Shown here piece by piece: positions 30,052 to 38,859 of a stretch of DNA of 64,000 nt; the stretch's first letter is position 1, and the number at the start of each line of letters is the position of its first letter. A program made the translations under genes and the position numbers. The notes under the pieces are model-generated. The model saw only the letters and a program-made list of their open reading frames with translations, did not search any database and had not been told where the DNA came from. This stretch comes from G965215055 sp965242685 (GTDB lineage Bacteria > Pseudomonadota > Gammaproteobacteria > UBA4575), in NCBI GenBank assembly GCA_965242685.1, contig OZ251487.1:1240001-1304000 (forward strand), read 5' to 3'.

Positions 30052-30162
30052 AACCTTTGACAACTCAGACCGTCTGTTTGATACTCACGGCATTACTTTA
30101 ATAGCTAATTTTTACACCGTAGCGCAGCATCCGGCGCATCTGAATTTCCGTAAACGATAAGG

Positions 30163-30168
30163 TATACT
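30163..30168 (+). promoter_or_regulatory. possible -10 box directly before apaG
   Basis: TATACT matches the -10 consensus at 5 of 6 bases and lies so that transcription would begin at about 30175, the A of the apaG ATG. The upstream -35 is weak. AAGG at 30159-30162 is too far for a normal ribosome binding site. Confidence 0.3.
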
Positions 30169-30174
30169 AGTAAT

Positions 30175-30558
30175 ATGGGTAAATCTTCAGCACACAATAT
30201 CGACGTAAGCGTAGACAGCGCATTTGTAGAAGGTCAATCCAACGAGGGCCAAGACCGGTTCGTGTTCGCCTACACGGTAACCATTCACAATACCGGTGAA
30301 GTACCGGCAAAACTGATGACCAGACACTGGATCATTACTGACTCCAACGGAAAAATTCAGGAAGTAAGAGGTGAAGGCGTCGTCGGTGAACAACCCTATC
30401 TACGTCCGGGTGAAGCCTTTCAATACACGAGCGGCACCATGCTTGAAACCCCCGTCGGTACGATGCAGGGTAGCTATCAAATGATCGCGGATGACGGTAC
30501 AGAATTCGACGCGGAAATTAGCCCGTTTACGCTTGCTGCCCCACGTATCCTGCACTGA
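30175..30558 (+). CDS. apaG: ApaG domain protein
   Basis: 127 residues, usual ApaG length, a single fibronectin-III-like (DUF525) domain: FVFAYTVTIHNTGEVPAKLMTRHWIITDSNG, GEGVVGEQPYLRPGEAFQYTSG and GTMQGSYQM are conserved blocks (shown in part). Its exact role is uncertain in bacteria. It sits between rsmA (124 bases upstream) and apaH (30 bases downstream) as in enteric genomes. The gap to rsmA has no other gene. Confidence 0.95.
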   Translation: MGKSSAHNIDVSVDSAFVEGQSNEGQDRFVFAYTVTIHNTGEVPAKLMTRHWIITDSNGKIQEVRGEGVVGEQPYLRPGEAFQYTSGTMLETPVGTMQGSYQMIADDGTEFDAEISPFTLAAPRILH

Positions 30559-30587
30559 GAATCGCAGTTCCCTGATGTATTGACACG

Positions 30588-31427
30588 ATGGCAACTTATG
30601 CAATCGGTGACGTGCAAGGCTGCTTCGATGAATTAACTGCCCTTATCAAGAACATAGCGTTTGATCCCGGGTCGGATCATTTATGGTTCGCAGGTGACCT
30701 TGTCAACCGTGGGCCGAAATCGCTGGAAACCTTGCGCTGGATCAAGGCGCTCGGAGATACGGCGGTCACCGTCTTGGGCAACCACGACCTTCACTTGCTG
30801 GCTACCTACGCCGGCGTAAAACCGATTAGTGAGACAAACGGTCTTCATTCGGTTCTGGAGGCCGATGATGCTGAAGACTTGATTGACTGGCTCAGGTATC
30901 GGCCGCTGATACATTATGACTCCGACCTTGACGTTGCCATGGTACACGCCGGCCTGTTCCCGCAGTGGGAAATTGAAGAGGCACTATCTCTGGCCAAGGA
31001 AACGGAAGCGGTGTTACGCTCGACAAGATATAAAGATTTCCTTTGCAACATGTACGGAAACCAGCCGAATCGTTGGCGAAAAACGCTTGGTGGCTGGGAA
31101 CGGTTACGGGTGATCACCAACGGTTTTACGCGCATACGTTATTGCGATGAAAAAGGGGTGATGAGCTTCAGTGACAAGGGTGCACCCGGTACCCAATCAT
31201 CCGGCATGCACCCCTGGTTCGAGATTAGCTCGCGCAAAAGCAAGGATACAACCATCCTATTCGGGCACTGGTCAACACTGGGCTTTCACATAGGGCACAA
31301 CGTCATTGCCATCGATACGGGATGCCTTTGGGGAGGAGCATTGACCGCCGTAAAAATTGATGACCCTGAAAAAACGACCTTCAAAATTAAATGCGAGGCC
31401 AAACTCACGGTACCGAAAAAATCCTGA
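30588..31427 (+). CDS. apaH: diadenosine tetraphosphatase (symmetrical) ApaH
   Basis: Hydrolyses Ap4A to two ADP, and can decap Np4-capped RNA. 279 residues. Metallophosphoesterase motifs are in order: YAIGDVQGC, WFAGDLVNRGP, VLGNHDLHLL, then MVHAGLFPQW and ILFGHWSTLG, AIDTGCLWGG. Last gene of the plus-strand lptD operon; convergent with folA, separated by 44 bases. Confidence 0.97.
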   Translation: MATYAIGDVQGCFDELTALIKNIAFDPGSDHLWFAGDLVNRGPKSLETLRWIKALGDTAVTVLGNHDLHLLATYAGVKPISETNGLHSVLEADDAEDLIDWLRYRPLIHYDSDLDVAMVHAGLFPQWEIEEALSLAKETEAVLRSTRYKDFLCNMYGNQPNRWRKTLGGWERLRVITNGFTRIRYCDEKGVMSFSDKGAPGTQSSGMHPWFEISSRKSKDTTILFGHWSTLGFHIGHNVIAIDTGCLWGGALTAVKIDDPEKTTFKIKCEAKLTVPKKS

Positions 31428-31471
31428 CCAGTTGTCGGTTGTCTTCTGAAAAAGAATCGATTACAAGCCCG

Positions 31472-31963
31472 TTAGTTTACAGACCGGAAATATTCGATGA
31501 ATTCCACGTCAAATATATTTTTTTCGTCTCTGGAGCAAAAAAACCTTTGTAACTCTCTCCAGTCATTCTTGTCCCATTCTGGAAACCGGATGCCGCCTTC
31601 CACTTTCGTATGCACGACTGTCAGATACATACGTTGAGCCATCGGCAATGTATGTCTATATACTTCCGCACCGCCGATAACAAATATTTTCGCACAATCC
31701 TCCGTCAGACATTCAACCTGCCGCCAGTCAGTCACTACGTCACAACCGGTTGCTTCATAACCGGCATTGCGTGTAAGCACGATGTGGCGACGCCCAACTA
31801 ATATTCCCGGTAGCGATTCAAAAGTCTTGCGCCCCATCACGAGGGGATTACCCATAGTTATTTTTTTGAAACGCTGTAAATCAGCGGGAAGATGCCAGGG
31901 TATTTGATTATGTTTGCCGATGACTCCTTCGGGAGTCATCGCTACTATGATTGCAATTTCCAT
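31472..31963 (-). CDS. folA: dihydrofolate reductase
   Basis: Reduces dihydrofolate to tetrahydrofolate, restoring the cofactor spent by ThyA. 163 residues from the ATG at 31963 (GTG at 31969 also possible). Motifs: IIVAMTPEGVIGKHNQIPWHLP, then LVMGRKTFES, HIVLTRN and IFVIGGAEVY. It follows thyA by a few bases, so both are made together. Confidence 0.96.
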   Translation of the reverse strand: MEIAIIVAMTPEGVIGKHNQIPWHLPADLQRFKKITMGNPLVMGRKTFESLPGILVGRRHIVLTRNAGYEATGCDVVTDWRQVECLTEDCAKIFVIGGAEVYRHTLPMAQRMYLTVVHTKVEGGIRFPEWDKNDWRELQRFFCSRDEKNIFDVEFIEYFRSVN

Positions 31964-31969
31964 CGCCAC

Positions 31970-32764
31970 TTACACAGCTATGGGCGCCGAAATGTGTCCA
32001 TGGCATCGATAATTTTGTAACTCGAAGTCTTCGTAGACGAAATCAAATATTGATGTGACCCGCGGGTTAATGTGCATGACGGGCAACGGATACGGTGTCC
32101 GGTTCAACTGTTGGCGTGCCTGCTCCACGTGGTTGATATAGAGGTGCACGTCGCCAAAGGTATGCACGAACTCTCCAGCCTGGTAGCCAGTGACTTGGGC
32201 AACCATTTGCAACAATAGCGCATAGGAAGCGACATTGAAAGGTACGCCTAAAAACAAGTCGGCACTACGTTGATAAAGCTGACAGGAAAGCTTGCTTTTA
32301 GCCACGTAAAACTGGAAAAAGGCATGACATGGGGGCAGGGCCATGTTTTCTAACTCGGCTACGTTCCAGGCACTGACGATATGCCGACGCGACAAGGGTT
32401 CCGTTTTTAATTTTTCTATCAACTGATCAATCTGATCAATGGTTGCACCATTCGGCGTGCGCCAGCTACGCCACTGCGCACCGTAGACCGGGCCTAATTC
32501 ACCATTTTTATCTGCCCATTTATCCCATATCGAGACTCCGTTTTCATTCAAGTACGAGACGTTTGTTTCACCGCGCAGGAACCACAGTAGTTCATGGATA
32601 ATTGACTTTAAATGCAGCTTTTTCGTGGTTAAAAGAGGGAATCCATTCATCAAATCAAACCGCATTTGATAACCGAACACTGACAACGTGCCCGTACCGG
32701 TACGGTCTTGCTTTTTCGTCCCCCGTGTCATCACGTGATGCAAAAGCTCTAGGTATTGCCGCAT
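31970..32764 (-). CDS. thyA: thymidylate synthase
   Basis: Converts dUMP to dTMP using methylene-tetrahydrofolate. 264 residues from the ATG at 32764, the same length as the E. coli enzyme; a TTG at 32770 would overlap lgt. Catalytic cysteine lies in ALPPCHAFFQFYV, preceded by the arginine pair SRRHIVSAWN; LYQRSADLFLGVPFNVASYA and HVEQARQQLNR follow. Between lgt and folA as in enteric genomes. Confidence 0.97.
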   Translation of the reverse strand: MRQYLELLHHVMTRGTKKQDRTGTGTLSVFGYQMRFDLMNGFPLLTTKKLHLKSIIHELLWFLRGETNVSYLNENGVSIWDKWADKNGELGPVYGAQWRSWRTPNGATIDQIDQLIEKLKTEPLSRRHIVSAWNVAELENMALPPCHAFFQFYVAKSKLSCQLYQRSADLFLGVPFNVASYALLLQMVAQVTGYQAGEFVHTFGDVHLYINHVEQARQQLNRTPYPLPVMHINPRVTSIFDFVYEDFELQNYRCHGHISAPIAV

Positions 32765-32766
32765 GG

Positions 32767-33567
32767 TCAATTATCTCGCACCGTTCCAAACCCACGATTG
32801 TAAGCCCACCATATAATGATTGCCCCGGTAACGATCATCGGTATGGTCAGCAACTGGCCCATAGTCAGCCAGTCAAAAGCAATGAAACCCAAATGTCGGT
32901 CCGGCTCACGTACAAACTCGGCCGTAAACCGAAACACTCCATACAACAATAAAAACAGCCCCGCAACTGTACCCGTGGGGCGCGGTTTTTTTGCAAATAC
33001 CCATAACACCGCGAACAGTACAATACCTTCTAAAAAGGCCTGATAAAGTTGCGAAGGATGCCTTGGAAGCATCCCGGCACCGGGAAAAACCATTGCCCAC
33101 GGCATGTCGGTGACGCGCCCCCACAATTCACCATTGATAAAATTACCGATCCGACCCGCGCACAGACTGAGGGGCACCAGGGGCGCCACATAATCACATA
33201 TTCGCAAGAACCCGTGCCCTCGCGCACGCTGATACAGCCATAAGACAGCCACTACTCCCAACAACCCCCCGTGAAAACTCATGCCTCCCTCCCAGATCCT
33301 GATCACATAAAGCGGGTTTTCCAGAAAATAGGGGAAATTGTAAAGCAATGCGGAACCGAGTCGCCCTCCCACAACCGTACCCAATATCCCGTAAAACAGG
33401 ATATCGCTTACTTCGTGCGTTTGAACTACAGTGTGTTGCCGTGCGGCATGTAAGCGCCCCAACCCCCAAAATAACAGAAAGCCCACGGCGTACATCAGCC
33501 CGTACCAGCGTAGCTTGAGCGGCCCGATGGAAAAAATGACTGGATCAATCTCGGGAAAATTCAGCAT
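32767..33567 (-). CDS. lgt: prolipoprotein diacylglyceryl transferase
   Basis: Inner-membrane enzyme that adds diacylglycerol to the lipobox cysteine of prelipoproteins. 266 residues with seven membrane segments. Signature GRIGNFINGELWGRVTD with the essential H/G region GGMSFHGGLLG before it; PRHPSQLYQAFLEG follows. The stop overlaps the region just before the thyA ATG. Confidence 0.97.
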   Translation of the reverse strand: MLNFPEIDPVIFSIGPLKLRWYGLMYAVGFLLFWGLGRLHAARQHTVVQTHEVSDILFYGILGTVVGGRLGSALLYNFPYFLENPLYVIRIWEGGMSFHGGLLGVVAVLWLYQRARGHGFLRICDYVAPLVPLSLCAGRIGNFINGELWGRVTDMPWAMVFPGAGMLPRHPSQLYQAFLEGIVLFAVLWVFAKKPRPTGTVAGLFLLLYGVFRFTAEFVREPDRHLGFIAFDWLTMGQLLTIPMIVTGAIIIWWAYNRGFGTVRDN

Positions 33568-33687
33568 ACTTCCATCATAACACTTGGGTGGGGTTACACT
33601 TGGCAGAAGGTTTCACAAGGCAATATATAAAAGTAAAACCATCTGCAACGTCAAGATAATTTCAAAAAACCAGAACATGAGGAAGAT

Positions 33688-35793
33688 ATGAGCAAAAACC
33701 ATCTGACAGACCAGACCAGCCCGTATCTATTGCAACATGTGGATAACCCGGTTGAATGGTACCCGTGGTGTGATGTCGCACTTACACGCGCCGAACGTGA
33801 AAACAAACCGATCCTGTTGTCAATCGGCTACTCGGCCTGCCATTGGTGTCATGTAATGGCGCATGAATCCTTTGAGGACGAAACCACTGCAACAATCATG
33901 AACGAGCTGTTCATCAACATAAAAATTGACCGTGAAGAACGCCCCGACATCGATAAGATCTATCAGACTGCACAACTGTTGCTCACGCAACGCACGGGCG
34001 GCTGGCCGCTTACCATGTTTTTAACTCCCAAGGACCAGATACCTTTTTTCGGGGGCACTTATTTCCCCAACGTGCCGCGTCACGGGCTGCCCGCATTCAA
34101 GGACTTGCTGCAAAACATATCCCGTTTCTACCACGAAGGGTATGAAAAAATCGTCATTCAAAACCAATCCATGCATGCAGCACTGCAACAGATATATACA
34201 CCTGAACGTGAGGAAATCGAATTATCCTCCAGTATCCTCGACATCTGCAATCAACAGTTGGAACAATCCTTTGACGCGCGTCACGGTGGCTTCGGAAGAG
34301 CGCCAAAATTTCCTCACCCCGGCAATATTGAACGGCTGCTGCGCTATTACATACAATCAAAACGTAACGATGATGAGAAACCTCGCCCCCTGCACATCGC
34401 AATATTCACTCTGGAGAAGATGGCGGCGGGAGGCATTTATGACCACTTGGGCGGTGGTTTTAGCCGCTATTCTACCGATGCCCGTTGGATGATTCCTCAT
34501 TTTGAAAAAATGCTTTATGACAACGGCCCATTACTAACCCTATACGCGCAATCTTTCGCATTGACTGGCGCCGAGCAATTCAGAGAAGTCTGCAAAGACA
34601 CGGCGAACTGGGTGATGCGCGAGATGCAATCCCCCGAAGGCGGCTATTATTCAACGCTGGATGCGGATTCAGAAAACCAAGAAGGCAAGTTTTATGCCTG
34701 GGAGAAAGAACAGATTGAGCAGGCATTAGACAAACAGGAATATGCCGTATTCGCGCCTCATTTTGGTATAGACCAACCACCAAACTTTGAAGGCAAGTAT
34801 CACTTGCATACGTTCAAGGACAAAGAAGAATTACACGGACAACTCGACCAAGATATAACAGAATTAAACACCTTGTTGAACCGTGCCAGACAGAAACTAT
34901 TTGTCTTGCGCGAGCGGCGGATTCGCCCCGGACGCGATGAAAAAATTCTCGTAAGCTGGAACGCCTTAATGATCCGAGGCATGGTCATTGCAGGCCGGAT
35001 ACTGAACACCGATAAATACGCCCATTCGGCACGTCAATCTCTAGACTTCATACATCAGACCATGTGGAAAAACCAACGTCTATTTGCGACCTTCAAGGAC
35101 GGTAAGGCCCACCTTAACGCCTACCTTGATGATTATGCCTTTTTACTTGATGCCATACTTGAAACGCTACAAACTCGTTGGCACACGCAATACCTGAACT
35201 GGGCTATTGAGCTGGCCGAAGCACTACTGAACCATTTTGAAGACCCTATATCAGGGGGATTCTATTTCACTTCGAACGACCACGAACGCCTGATTCAGCG
35301 CCCCAAAACCACCAGTGACGACGCCACGCCTTCAGGAAACGGCATCGCTGCATTTGCCCTGGCGCGTCTAGGTTATCTACTGGGTGAAACCAGATACCTG
35401 GATGCCGCCGAGCGAACACTACAGTTTGCGGTCCCCGCCATTCAGCAATCACCTATCGGTCATACCAGCCTCCTACACGCCTATGAAGAACAGCTTCAAC
35501 CCCCTCAAATCATCATTCTACGTGGACAAGGAAATCAACTGGCGCGATGGCAAAGGGCGTGTACATCGAATTACGCCCCGCGGCGCCTGGTGTTTGCAAT
35601 TGACGATGCGGAAAAGAACCTTCCCGAAGCCTTGGCGGAAAAGAAATTCAGCGCCCCTTATCACGAGGGAGTGGTAGCTTACGTTTGTCGGGGAATACAG
35701 TGCGAAGCACCGATTGAACATCTCGAAAAATTGCAAGATGCGTTGGCCGAGACCGGCATTCAGGGAACCAGGCCATTGACAGACAATCAATGA
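33688..35793 (+). CDS. DUF255 thioredoxin-fold / (alpha/alpha)6-barrel protein (YyaL family)
   Basis: 701 residues. The N-terminal thioredoxin-like domain has SYSACHWCHVMAHESFED, with the CxxC-like pair C-H-W-C, and DREERPDIDKIYQ. The remainder resembles a six-hairpin glycosidase-like barrel: GGWPLTMFLTP, GGIYDHLGGGFSRYSTD, WMIPHFEKMLYDN, and SGNGIAAFALARLG. The family spans bacteria to mammals (SPATA20) and its activity is not established. GAGGAAG precedes the ATG. It overlaps the acyltransferase gene by 4 bases. Confidence 0.92.
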   Translation: MSKNHLTDQTSPYLLQHVDNPVEWYPWCDVALTRAERENKPILLSIGYSACHWCHVMAHESFEDETTATIMNELFINIKIDREERPDIDKIYQTAQLLLTQRTGGWPLTMFLTPKDQIPFFGGTYFPNVPRHGLPAFKDLLQNISRFYHEGYEKIVIQNQSMHAALQQIYTPEREEIELSSSILDICNQQLEQSFDARHGGFGRAPKFPHPGNIERLLRYYIQSKRNDDEKPRPLHIAIFTLEKMAAGGIYDHLGGGFSRYSTDARWMIPHFEKMLYDNGPLLTLYAQSFALTGAEQFREVCKDTANWVMREMQSPEGGYYSTLDADSENQEGKFYAWEKEQIEQALDKQEYAVFAPHFGIDQPPNFEGKYHLHTFKDKEELHGQLDQDITELNTLLNRARQKLFVLRERRIRPGRDEKILVSWNALMIRGMVIAGRILNTDKYAHSARQSLDFIHQTMWKNQRLFATFKDGKAHLNAYLDDYAFLLDAILETLQTRWHTQYLNWAIELAEALLNHFEDPISGGFYFTSNDHERLIQRPKTTSDDATPSGNGIAAFALARLGYLLGETRYLDAAERTLQFAVPAIQQSPIGHTSLLHAYEEQLQPPQIIILRGQGNQLARWQRACTSNYAPRRLVFAIDDAEKNLPEALAEKKFSAPYHEGVVAYVCRGIQCEAPIEHLEKLQDALAETGIQGTRPLTDNQ

Positions 35794-36551
35794 ACGCACT
35801 CCGAGGCACGTGGCGACTGCTTCACCTCATCACGCACCTCATCAAAGGCCTACTGCTGTCTTATACAAAGCTTCGTCATATACCGGAAAGGAGCCTGACC
35901 GAGAAGCAACATGAAATCATTCGGGTGTGGCTGCATCAGGCCACTGCAATTATCGGTGTCGATATACAAGTCCACGGAACACCCGCAAAAAGACCCGCCT
36001 TTGTGGTTGCAAACCACGTCTCATGGCTGGACATACTCGTCATTGCTTCAGTGCTACCGGTTTCCTTTCTATCAAAAGAAGAAGTACGTGATTGGCCGGT
36101 CATTGGCATCCTTGCGGCCAGAGCCGGCACCTTGTTCATCCGTCGCGGCTCCAAGGATGGCGCCACCCAGGCAACCAGGCTGATGAAAACAAAGCTGGCA
36201 ACCGGCCACAGCATTGCCTCTTTCCCCGAAGCAAGAACAACGGATGGGACGACGGTGCACACCTTTCATCCGCGACTGTTTGCGGCGGCAATAGAAACCG
36301 ACGTATCCATTCAGCCCGTAGCCTTGCGCTACCCCCATGCAAAAGGTGTAAGCGCAATCGTGCCTTACGTTGACGAGCCCAATTTGATAAAACATGCGTT
36401 TCACATCATGTCTACAAAGCACACGGTTGCAAAGGTGACATTATGCGCACCTATATCAAGCAAGGGGCAAACAAGAAAGGAAATAGCGCAATCGGCAAGA
36501 AATGCAATTATTGGCGCGGTAAAACACCCGACTACTTGTCACACCTCCTAG
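35790..36551 (+). CDS. 1-acyl-sn-glycerol-3-phosphate acyltransferase family protein
   Basis: 253 residues, PlsC/LPLAT fold. Motif I is NHVSWLD (HxxxxD), motif II FIRRGSKDGA, motif III FPEARTTDG. One hydrophobic N-terminal stretch could anchor it in the inner membrane. It may acylate lysophosphatidate or lyso-ornithine lipid; the sequence does not decide. Translationally coupled (ATGA) to the DUF255 gene, and its stop overlaps the tpx stop on the other strand within CTAG. Confidence 0.9.
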   Translation: MNALRGTWRLLHLITHLIKGLLLSYTKLRHIPERSLTEKQHEIIRVWLHQATAIIGVDIQVHGTPAKRPAFVVANHVSWLDILVIASVLPVSFLSKEEVRDWPVIGILAARAGTLFIRRGSKDGATQATRLMKTKLATGHSIASFPEARTTDGTTVHTFHPRLFAAAIETDVSIQPVALRYPHAKGVSAIVPYVDEPNLIKHAFHIMSTKHTVAKVTLCAPISSKGQTRKEIAQSARNAIIGAVKHPTTCHTS

Positions 36552-37048
36552 CCTAGAGCCTGCAAGGCGGAATCATAATCCGGCTCATCTGCAATTTCAC
36601 CAACCATTTCAGTGTAAACCACCGAGTTATCCTGATCCAGTACCACCACGGCACGTGCGGTGATGCCTGCCAGCGGACCATCTTCAATGAGTACGCCGTA
36701 ATCCTTTGAAAAGCCTTGTGAGCGCATCACCGATAACGGCGTGACGTGCTCCAGGTTCCCCGCACCGCAAAATCTCGACATTGCAAACGGCAGGTCGGCC
36801 GCAATGATTAGGAATACGACGTCGTCATGCTGTTTTGCATAATCGTTGAATTTTTTAGTCGATAGGGCACAGACGGGCGTATCTAAGCTGGGAACTATAT
36901 AGAGCAGCTTTCTTTTGGCAGAAAAAGTGGCCAGCGTGACGTTTTCCAGATGCTTGTTGACCAGGGTAAAACCCGGTGCAATCGTACCTATCTCCGGAAG
37001 GCTGCCGCTCGTACGAATCTCATTTCCTTGTAATGTAATCTTCGTCAC
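36548..37048 (-). CDS. tpx: thiol peroxidase Tpx
   Basis: Atypical 2-Cys peroxiredoxin reducing lipid and hydrogen peroxides with thioredoxin. 166 residues from GTG at 37048, chosen because GGAG lies 9 bases upstream and the family starts at TKITLQGNEI; the longer frame to 37123 adds an unconserved extension. Peroxidatic cysteine is in SLDTPVCALSTKKF; the resolving cysteine is in SRFCGAGNLEHVTPLS. Convergent with and touching the acyltransferase gene. Confidence 0.93.
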   Translation of the reverse strand: MTKITLQGNEIRTSGSLPEIGTIAPGFTLVNKHLENVTLATFSAKRKLLYIVPSLDTPVCALSTKKFNDYAKQHDDVVFLIIAADLPFAMSRFCGAGNLEHVTPLSVMRSQGFSKDYGVLIEDGPLAGITARAVVVLDQDNSVVYTEMVGEIADEPDYDSALQALG

Positions 37049-37413
37049 TTTAGTGGTCTCCAACAATATAATTTGATCATTATCACCTATATTCACGCCC
37101 AAACCTATAGCCTTGTCTTCCACCGATACCCTGACTCACAGGCCCGCAATAAATGCCCAAATTGGGTTACAACTTTTCACTTGCACCCAAGATGATAAAA
37201 GTGCTTGCGGGCAAAATAGCAAACCAGGCTCTAGAGTCTTGCGTAAAAAGCAGACTCTCAAGATACTCTTTGCGGTAGAAAATTCGCCACGTCCAGTTGC
37301 CGCGCCCGATGTTGCAAACAGGGTTCCGTCGTTTGGCCGATTTCGGGTATTATTTCCTGAAGACGATCTGTTACAGATCACGGTATACGGCCTACAAGTG
37401 TAGTAAAACCACC
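37049..37413. other. divergent spacer between tpx and tupB
   Basis: 365 bases that must carry the tpx promoter (minus) and the tup operon promoter (plus). I find a perfect dyad at 37365-37379 but no clear sigma-70 boxes, no convincing molybdenum/tungsten cofactor riboswitch and no gene. Confidence 0.5.
37365..37379. promoter_or_regulatory. inverted repeat upstream of tupB
   Basis: GATCTG-TTA-CAGATC is a perfect 6-base dyad with 3-base spacer, about 35 bases before the likely tupB start. It could be an operator of a tungstate- or molybdate-sensing regulator, but it does not match the ModE consensus that I know. Confidence 0.3.
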
Positions 37414-38118
37414 TTGAACGACTTTTCGCAAGCCTTTGCAAAGGCGACCCGGTTAATTGTACAATTTGATTCATCTCTGCTCGAGATCGTATCCCTGTCC
37501 TTACACGTGAGCCTGACTGCGGTATTGATTGCCAGCATTATCGCTTTGCCTCTCGGTGCCGCCTTGGCACTTTACAAGTTTTACGGAAGAGGATTTATCG
37601 TCGCACTTTTGAATACCTTTATGGGTCTGCCTCCAGTGGTGGTCGGTCTCGCCGTTTATCTAGTACTGTCTCATTCGGGGCCACTTGGAGTACTGGGACT
37701 ATTGTTTACACCCACCGCCATGATCATTGCACAAATCTGCCTGGTTACCCCCATCATTGCCGCACTCAGCCGACAAACCATCATGGATGCGGATGCCGAA
37801 TACCAGGCACAGTTGCGCGCCTTGGGAGTGACTTCGTTTCGCATGATGAGAACCCTGTTATGGGAAACAAAATACAGCCTTCTGACGGGTGTGTTTGCAG
37901 GTTTTGGCCGTGCCATAGCAGAAGTGGGGGCGGTGCTGATTGTTGGTGGAAATATCAATCATTCCACTCGCGTCATGACTACGGCAATTGCGTTGGAAAC
38001 GAGTAAGGGTGACGTGGAACTCGCCTTGGCCCTGGGCATGATCCTGATCACCATATCCCTGTTGGTAACAGCGATCGTGATGAGTGTAAGAAACGCCGCC
38101 TACAAGTACTACCACTGA
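37414..38118 (+). CDS. tupB: tungstate ABC transporter permease TupB
   Basis: About 234 residues from TTG at 37414; the frame is open to 37297 but the extra part is not membrane-like. The start codon is uncertain. Five or six membrane segments; MGLPPVVVGLAVYLVLS and the cytoplasmic coupling segment QLRALGVTSFRMMRTLLWE (EAA loop) are typical, then GRAIAEVGAVLIVGGNINH as in TupB. Followed after 5 bases by the ATPase and then the binding protein. Confidence 0.88.
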   Translation: MNDFSQAFAKATRLIVQFDSSLLEIVSLSLHVSLTAVLIASIIALPLGAALALYKFYGRGFIVALLNTFMGLPPVVVGLAVYLVLSHSGPLGVLGLLFTPTAMIIAQICLVTPIIAALSRQTIMDADAEYQAQLRALGVTSFRMMRTLLWETKYSLLTGVFAGFGRAIAEVGAVLIVGGNINHSTRVMTTAIALETSKGDVELALALGMILITISLLVTAIVMSVRNAAYKYYH

Positions 38119-38123
38119 AGCCC

Positions 38124-38852
38124 ATGCGCAACCTTTCCACATTGCCTCTTCACATTGACCGCCTGCACGTGACAAGAAAAGGCAACTCACTATTGTGTGG
38201 CATTGATTATTCAATCAATACTCCTGACGTGACGATGATACTGGGCCCTAACGGCGCGGGGAAAAGCCTGCTGCTACAAGTGGCGCACGGCCTGATAACG
38301 CCTGACAAGGGAACTCTCAAGTGGAATGTGCACAAACCGCAACCACAGCAGTCGTGGCGTGCTTTCGTATTTCAGAAACCCGTGCTGTTACGGCGCAGCG
38401 TGCGCGCAAATCTCGAATACGTACTGTCACTACATAAAATCGTAAAAGACGAGCGTAAACGGCGCATACGGGAGGCACTGAGCTATACGGGTATGTCTCA
38501 TCTTGCCGAGCGCAATGCGCGCGTTTTATCCGGGGGCGAACAACAACGCCTGAACATTGCACGTGCACTGGTACTGCAACCGCAGGCAATTTTACTTGAT
38601 GAGCCCACGGCGGAACTTGATCCGACGGGCACTGCGGCCATAGAACGATTAATCAAGGACATTGCGCAGTGCGGTGCCAAAGTAATCATGACTACCCACG
38701 ACCTTGGTCAAGCACGGAGACTTGCCGGCGACATACTGTTCCTTCATAATGGAAAACTACTTGAATATTCCCCTGCTCCGACATTCTTCAATCAACCTAA
38801 AACACGCGCAGCCCAGGACTTTATTGCGGGAAAATTACTGAATGGTGAATAA
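38124..38852 (+). CDS. tupC: tungstate ABC transporter ATP-binding protein TupC
   Basis: 242 residues. Walker A GPNGAGKS, Q-loop VFQKPVLLRRSV, signature LSGGEQQRLNIARAL, Walker B AILLDEPTAELD and switch histidine MTTHD are all intact. It powers TupB. The product name follows from the tupBC-tupA cluster; alone it would be a generic phosphate/molybdate-type ATPase. Confidence 0.9.
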   Translation: MRNLSTLPLHIDRLHVTRKGNSLLCGIDYSINTPDVTMILGPNGAGKSLLLQVAHGLITPDKGTLKWNVHKPQPQQSWRAFVFQKPVLLRRSVRANLEYVLSLHKIVKDERKRRIREALSYTGMSHLAERNARVLSGGEQQRLNIARALVLQPQAILLDEPTAELDPTGTAAIERLIKDIAQCGAKVIMTTHDLGQARRLAGDILFLHNGKLLEYSPAPTFFNQPKTRAAQDFIAGKLLNGE

Positions 38853-38859
38853 CTGCACA

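Noticed and set aside
37049..37413. Molybdenum/tungsten cofactor riboswitch
   Set aside because: I could not find the conserved motif segments, and the gene is a transporter with no start-proximal structure.
37136..37474. 112-codon minus-strand ORF in the tpx-tupB spacer
   Set aside because: No family features, overlaps tupB, no ribosome binding site.
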